From Liolophura sinensis (taxonomy: Eukaryota; Mollusca; Polyplacophora; Chitonida; Chitonidae): a stretch of 64,000 bases of DNA. Made by a program: the position numbers and the translations under genes. This document shows, one piece after another, positions 62,838 to 64,000 of the stretch (position 1 is the first letter of the stretch; every line of letters starts with the position of its first letter). The notes below the pieces were generated by a model, which saw only the letters and a program-made list of their open reading frames with translations, did not search any database and was not told the DNA's origin. Location: positions 24,399,400 through 24,463,399 of the forward strand of contig NC_088305.1 of the NCBI RefSeq assembly GCF_032854445.1, in the 5' to 3' direction.

Positions 62838-63799
62838 TGTTTAAGTGTTTAGGTGAAGCGTACTAATTTCGGTCTACTTTAGTGAAACACTCAAAAAAAT
62901 AATCTGTTAATTTTAACAGAAAGTATGTTGTCTAAGTAATGGTACAGTGTATTCTGTTATTATAACACAATATTCTGTCATATTCGATGTATCCTGTTAG
63001 TCAAATAGAATTTTTATGTTGAATTAATAGAGTATGCGTGTTATATTTAACAGAACAATTTGCTGCAATAGCTGGATATATTCTCAGCATCAATCAAACA
63101 ACACACTTTGTGTTGAAATTAACAGATAAATTTTTTGAGTGTAGTCTTTAGTGTAAGGTTGTTGGAAGGTTCCTGAATACAGAGAATCACTGGATGATCT
63201 CGCGCACAAAGTATCACACAAATAACCTGACGAAAGGCCGCAGATGGTCCTCCAGGGAGCTGAGGTCTAACACCTGACCCCATTAGGCGTAGCATACATG
63301 TTTTAAAGGCACCGTATCCGAGATGTTTGGGAATCCAATCAAGTATTTGCTATTATTTCAGAATAGTACGAATAATACCTTTTAAAAATCGGTAATAAAT
63401 TTCCTCGAATATGTAAAACGTGTCGCATTATGACTTTTTCAAACTTTGGAATCATTTCAACACTATACATAGTACAGGCACGAGTCTGATATTTAATAAA
63501 ACCTATTCTTAGTAAATACAGAAATTTTGATTCATCATTGTAATATGGATATATTACCGATATGATTTTTTGCCAAAATTCTCCGGAAATGACTCTTTAA
63601 GTATGCTCACTATGTGCCCATGTTATGGCGGACTCACTTGAACAGGGATGGGTGTTACAATAGTCGTCTTCCTGTATCAGGTCCTCGCAAGGGATGCTGT
63701 ACGCTTTCTCTATCAGGGTCTGGTTTCTCTTGCGGATGCCTACGCCACAATCTTGGGAGCACTGCGACCACTGCGACCAGGGAGTGTACCCACACTCAG
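51417..63799 (-). CDS. SCO-spondin-like secreted glycoprotein, 3' part of gene (whole span)
   Basis: Nine exons of a large extracellular protein; the 5' part lies beyond the right edge. Domains in order: TSP1, TSP1, TIL with TILa-like tail, linker with CxC, TSP1, VWC, C-terminal cystine knot. This order is what SCO-spondin shows at its C-terminus. Hemolectin-type or mucin-like relatives remain possible. All junction codons agree: Asn between the two TSP1 exons, Thr before TIL, Cys in DCETC, Ala, and Ser before the knot. Proteins of this kind are secreted and form disulfide-linked polymers; the knot usually dimerises. Nearly every intron holds its own minisatellite, several touching splice sites. 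No frame break was seen in the exons. Confidence 0.85.
51468..51905. repeat. 42-bp minisatellite, about 10 units, last intron of the SCO-spondin-like gene
   Basis: The unit is 'ctctataattgtacagctct' plus 'accaaatctacaatg' plus a T run. Units are almost identical except for T-run length. The array begins about 45 bases from the proposed last-exon acceptor. Confidence 0.95.
52108..52268 (+). mobile_element. SINE family 1 copy, tail missing
   Basis: 'gcgttagctgtgaattcatg', 'atcatgctggtttccccttc' and 'actgcccggtttcctcccac'. It ends at 'ggcagccgtcgtattgg', without the A-rich tail. Confidence 0.75.
52836..53144 (-). CDS. SCO-spondin-like exon: C-terminal cystine knot
   Basis: 309 bases. Cysteines follow the CTCK pattern: ECQIHSVTE, then NFGCISLQPVEYKYCDGQC, then a CKCC cluster, then NQCLCLDCEQ near the end. 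VWF has the equivalent CSCC and CKC..C. Borders TTGTAG and ACAG|GTGAGC. The function is dimerisation or multimerisation of a secreted protein, by analogy with VWF and mucins. Confidence 0.9.
53145..53486. repeat. tandem partial copies of the cystine-knot exon 5' edge
   Basis: About three degenerate units. Each carries, on the minus strand, a TAG acceptor-like end followed by GTGAATGCCAGAATCGCTCG, which would read GECQNRSLTE beside the real exon's ECQIHSVTE. Further traces lie at 54,060-54,240 beyond the foldback element. Confidence 0.8.
53487..54060. mobile_element. palindromic foldback element (MITE family A), copy 3
   Basis: Left end 'agaaaacataaaaatga' and right end 'catttttatgttttctccac' are inverted copies. 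Internal halves are also inverted ('tatggtgggtatttgaggcc' against 'ggtgccaaataaccactata'). It interrupts the exon-edge repeat array. Confidence 0.82.
54660..55219. mobile_element. TIR element family B, interrupted by a SINE family 2 copy
   Basis: The pieces before 54,732 and after 55,092 match consecutive parts of the 62.9-kb element ('gttattataacacaat', 'cctgttagtc', then 'attgaattaacagaatatg' and 'tatatttaacagaacaat'). Confidence 0.78.
54733..55091 (-). mobile_element. SINE family 2, full length with 11-bp target duplication
   Basis: 359 bases flanked on both sides by AATCTTTGTAT (54,722-54,732 and 55,092-55,102). The tRNA-like head is at the right; its minus strand reads 'gagaccccgggatcaaaccc'. 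The tail side begins with 'cttgggggtttaactttgta'. This copy defines the ends of family 2. Confidence 0.88.
55595..55655 (-). CDS. SCO-spondin-like exon: end of VWC domain
   Basis: 61 bases encoding GDEKIWSGPFGCCLSCNKPK, the final CC..C of a von Willebrand factor C domain. Borders ATCACAG and AAAA|GTGAGC. The split Ser codon joins the cystine-knot exon. Confidence 0.88.
55660..56330. other. intron with an unexplained 151-codon open frame
   Basis: The minus strand is open at 55,818-56,273 without a repeat structure. The first part overlaps a dispersed-repeat fragment at 56,195-56,260 ('tatggctttacgccacgtcg'). No known protein resemblance, so it is probably chance. Confidence 0.4.
56339..56446 (-). 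CDS. SCO-spondin-like exon: middle of VWC domain
   Basis: 108 bases encoding AGEEWISPDNICTYCWCAAG then RVTCDSICGDPVVCEE. The W, C..C.C..G.V.C pattern is typical of VWC. Borders ATTGCAG and GAG|GTGAGC, phase 0 both sides. Confidence 0.92.
56450..56710. repeat. AAC-rich irregular repeat in an intron
   Basis: Many 'aacaacaac' and 'cagaacaac' runs and two 'gttataacatcaacaag' copies. It starts directly next to the splice acceptor of the preceding exon. Asn-rich open frames are artefacts. Confidence 0.85.
56880..57258. repeat. 21-bp minisatellite, about 17 units
   Basis: Unit 'tgactgtttcgcaatcagtga' with variants. A longer ~145-bp block (56,955-57,090) repeats in part at 57,075-57,210. Frames stay open on both strands because 21 is a multiple of 3. 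Confidence 0.93.
57300..57868. other. unassigned intron sequence
   Basis: No exon was found between the VWC and TSP1 exons, and the phases join without one. No repeat family recognised. Confidence 0.45.
57869..58068 (-). CDS. SCO-spondin-like exon: TSP1 and start of VWC
   Basis: 200 bases. ADCAFTGWSVWAECVCPNKT has the WxxW of a thrombospondin type 1 repeat, followed by PCEGPSEETTEC. The end ACDVCFVDGKQVQ opens the VWC domain. Borders TTCCAG and CAG|GTAGAC. Confidence 0.92.
58080..58440. repeat. degenerate tandem repeat, ~40-60 bp
   Basis: Recurring 'gtcatggcagtagcaacaaa' and 'gagaacaagttataaca' blocks with heavy divergence. Confidence 0.65.
58534..58586 (-). CDS. SCO-spondin-like linker exon
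   Basis: 53 bases encoding KCVAAGDLECMPNPDCD between TTTTTTCAG and GATG|GTAAGT. It completes DCETC-KC with the TIL exon, and the final split Ala leads to TSP1. The pattern C.C..G.L.C is TILa/VWC-like. Confidence 0.88.
58616..60608. repeat. 30-bp minisatellite, about 66 units
   Basis: The unit is 'tgacacagatgtacggagta' plus 'cacgaacgtc'. Most units differ at one or two bases (tgt/cgt, aca/act); the last ~350 bases are less regular. Since 30 is a multiple of 3, frames up to 599 codons are open on both strands, none with a gene signature. It lies in an intron and begins about 30 bases from the acceptor of the linker exon. Confidence 0.97.
60877..61129 (-). CDS. SCO-spondin-like exon: TIL domain
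   Basis: 253 bases. LPNCTNHQVYSTCVNTCPRT, then NCEPGCGCAEGHLLHGDTCV, then WVSNRTDCETC completed in the next exon. This is the trypsin-inhibitor-like cysteine-rich fold, with a TILa-like tail. Borders CTACAG and ACCTG|GTCAGT. Confidence 0.93.
61170..62008. repeat. 17-20-bp degenerate minisatellite containing the splice donor sequence
   Basis: Units like 'gtgacttactgacaacaca'. In reverse complement they contain GTCAGTAAGT, which is exactly the sequence across the donor of the adjoining TSP1 exon. At least eight exact copies are seen by eye. Confidence 0.9.
62009..62170 (-). CDS. SCO-spondin-like exon: TSP1
   Basis: 162 bases. WAAWSEWSSCDMCAGGLRYR then TRDCLNQ and NCEVFPHCAV. The WxxWxxW and six-cysteine pattern fit TSP1. 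Borders GACAG and GTCA|GTAAGT; the split Thr codon joins the TIL exon. Confidence 0.93.
62180..62770. other. unassigned intron sequence
   Basis: Between the two TSP1 exons, which join in phase. No further exon or repeat recognised. Confidence 0.45.
62776..62832. repeat. (TA)n microsatellite
   Basis: About 28 TA units, intronic. Confidence 0.93.
62887..63142. mobile_element. terminal-inverted-repeat element family B, full copy
   Basis: 256 bases. Left end 'acactcaaaaaaataatctg' and right end 'cagataaattttttgagtgt' are inverted copies extending over about 45 bases. No coding capacity; a MITE-like element. Confidence 0.82.
63638..63799 (-). CDS. SCO-spondin-like exon: TSP1 (most upstream in window)
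   Basis: 162 bases, the same length as the next TSP1 exon. ECGYTPWSQWSQCSQDCGVG with IRKRNQT. Borders CACCAG and TCAA|GTGAGT. The split Asn joins exon 62,009-62,170. Earlier exons are outside the window. Confidence 0.93.
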
Positions 63800-64000
63800 C
63801 TGGTGGAAGGACACAAGTAATGAAATAGTTTGACTGGCTGTTTCCGATGTCATAACAGCTTGGGGCGTACTGTTGGGTATTTGGTGTGACTACTAGGCTG
63901 ATTTAGGTGACTGATTGACTGATGGACTGATTGACCGATTAGCAAGTTGATACACTGTTTGATCTATACATTTGTTTGGGGTTGTGTACCGGGATCGAAT

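Overview
The window reads as animal nuclear DNA, most likely from a mollusc or another lophotrochozoan. It has large spliced genes with GT-AG introns, dense short interspersed elements, foldback elements and very many minisatellites. The mollusc call is inference from the style of the repeats; the phylum is not proven by the sequence.

Two host genes were found, both on the minus strand. The first (48,088 down to 21,887) is a complete 18-exon gene for peroxisomal 2-hydroxyacyl-CoA lyase (HACL1), a thiamine-diphosphate enzyme of fatty-acid alpha-oxidation. Exon phases agree at every junction if four one-base discrepancies, all in short homopolymers, are set aside. The product would then be 577 residues ending in the peroxisomal signal SKL. 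The second (from beyond the right edge down to about 51.4 kb) is the 3' part of an SCO-spondin-like secreted glycoprotein gene. Its exons encode TSP1, TSP1, TIL/TILa, TSP1, VWC and a C-terminal cystine knot in that order. The two genes lie head to tail about 3 kb apart, and nothing suggests that they work together.

Layout. 1-11.8 kb: no host gene recognised; SINE copies, a long TA run and small tandem arrays. 11.8-17.7 kb: a 33-bp minisatellite split by a broken Ty3/gypsy element on the minus strand. 17.7-21.4 kb: two degenerate minisatellites and otherwise unassigned sequence. 21.4-48.3 kb: HACL1, with most of the longer introns carrying their own minisatellites or SINEs. 48.3-50.8 kb: intergenic, with an inverted-repeat element and a tandem array. 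50.8-64 kb: the SCO-spondin-like gene, including a 2-kb, 30-bp minisatellite.

The most notable features are repeats that copy or touch gene-control and splice sequences. A 207-bp copy of the HACL1 start region sits in its own intron 2. A minisatellite repeats a 5' splice site. Another tandem array repeats a 3' splice site with the first codons of the cystine-knot exon. A SINE tail lies eight bases from a splice donor. I found no credible novel protein system: the long open frames in the window lie in arrays whose unit length is a multiple of three, or in the fossil retroelement.
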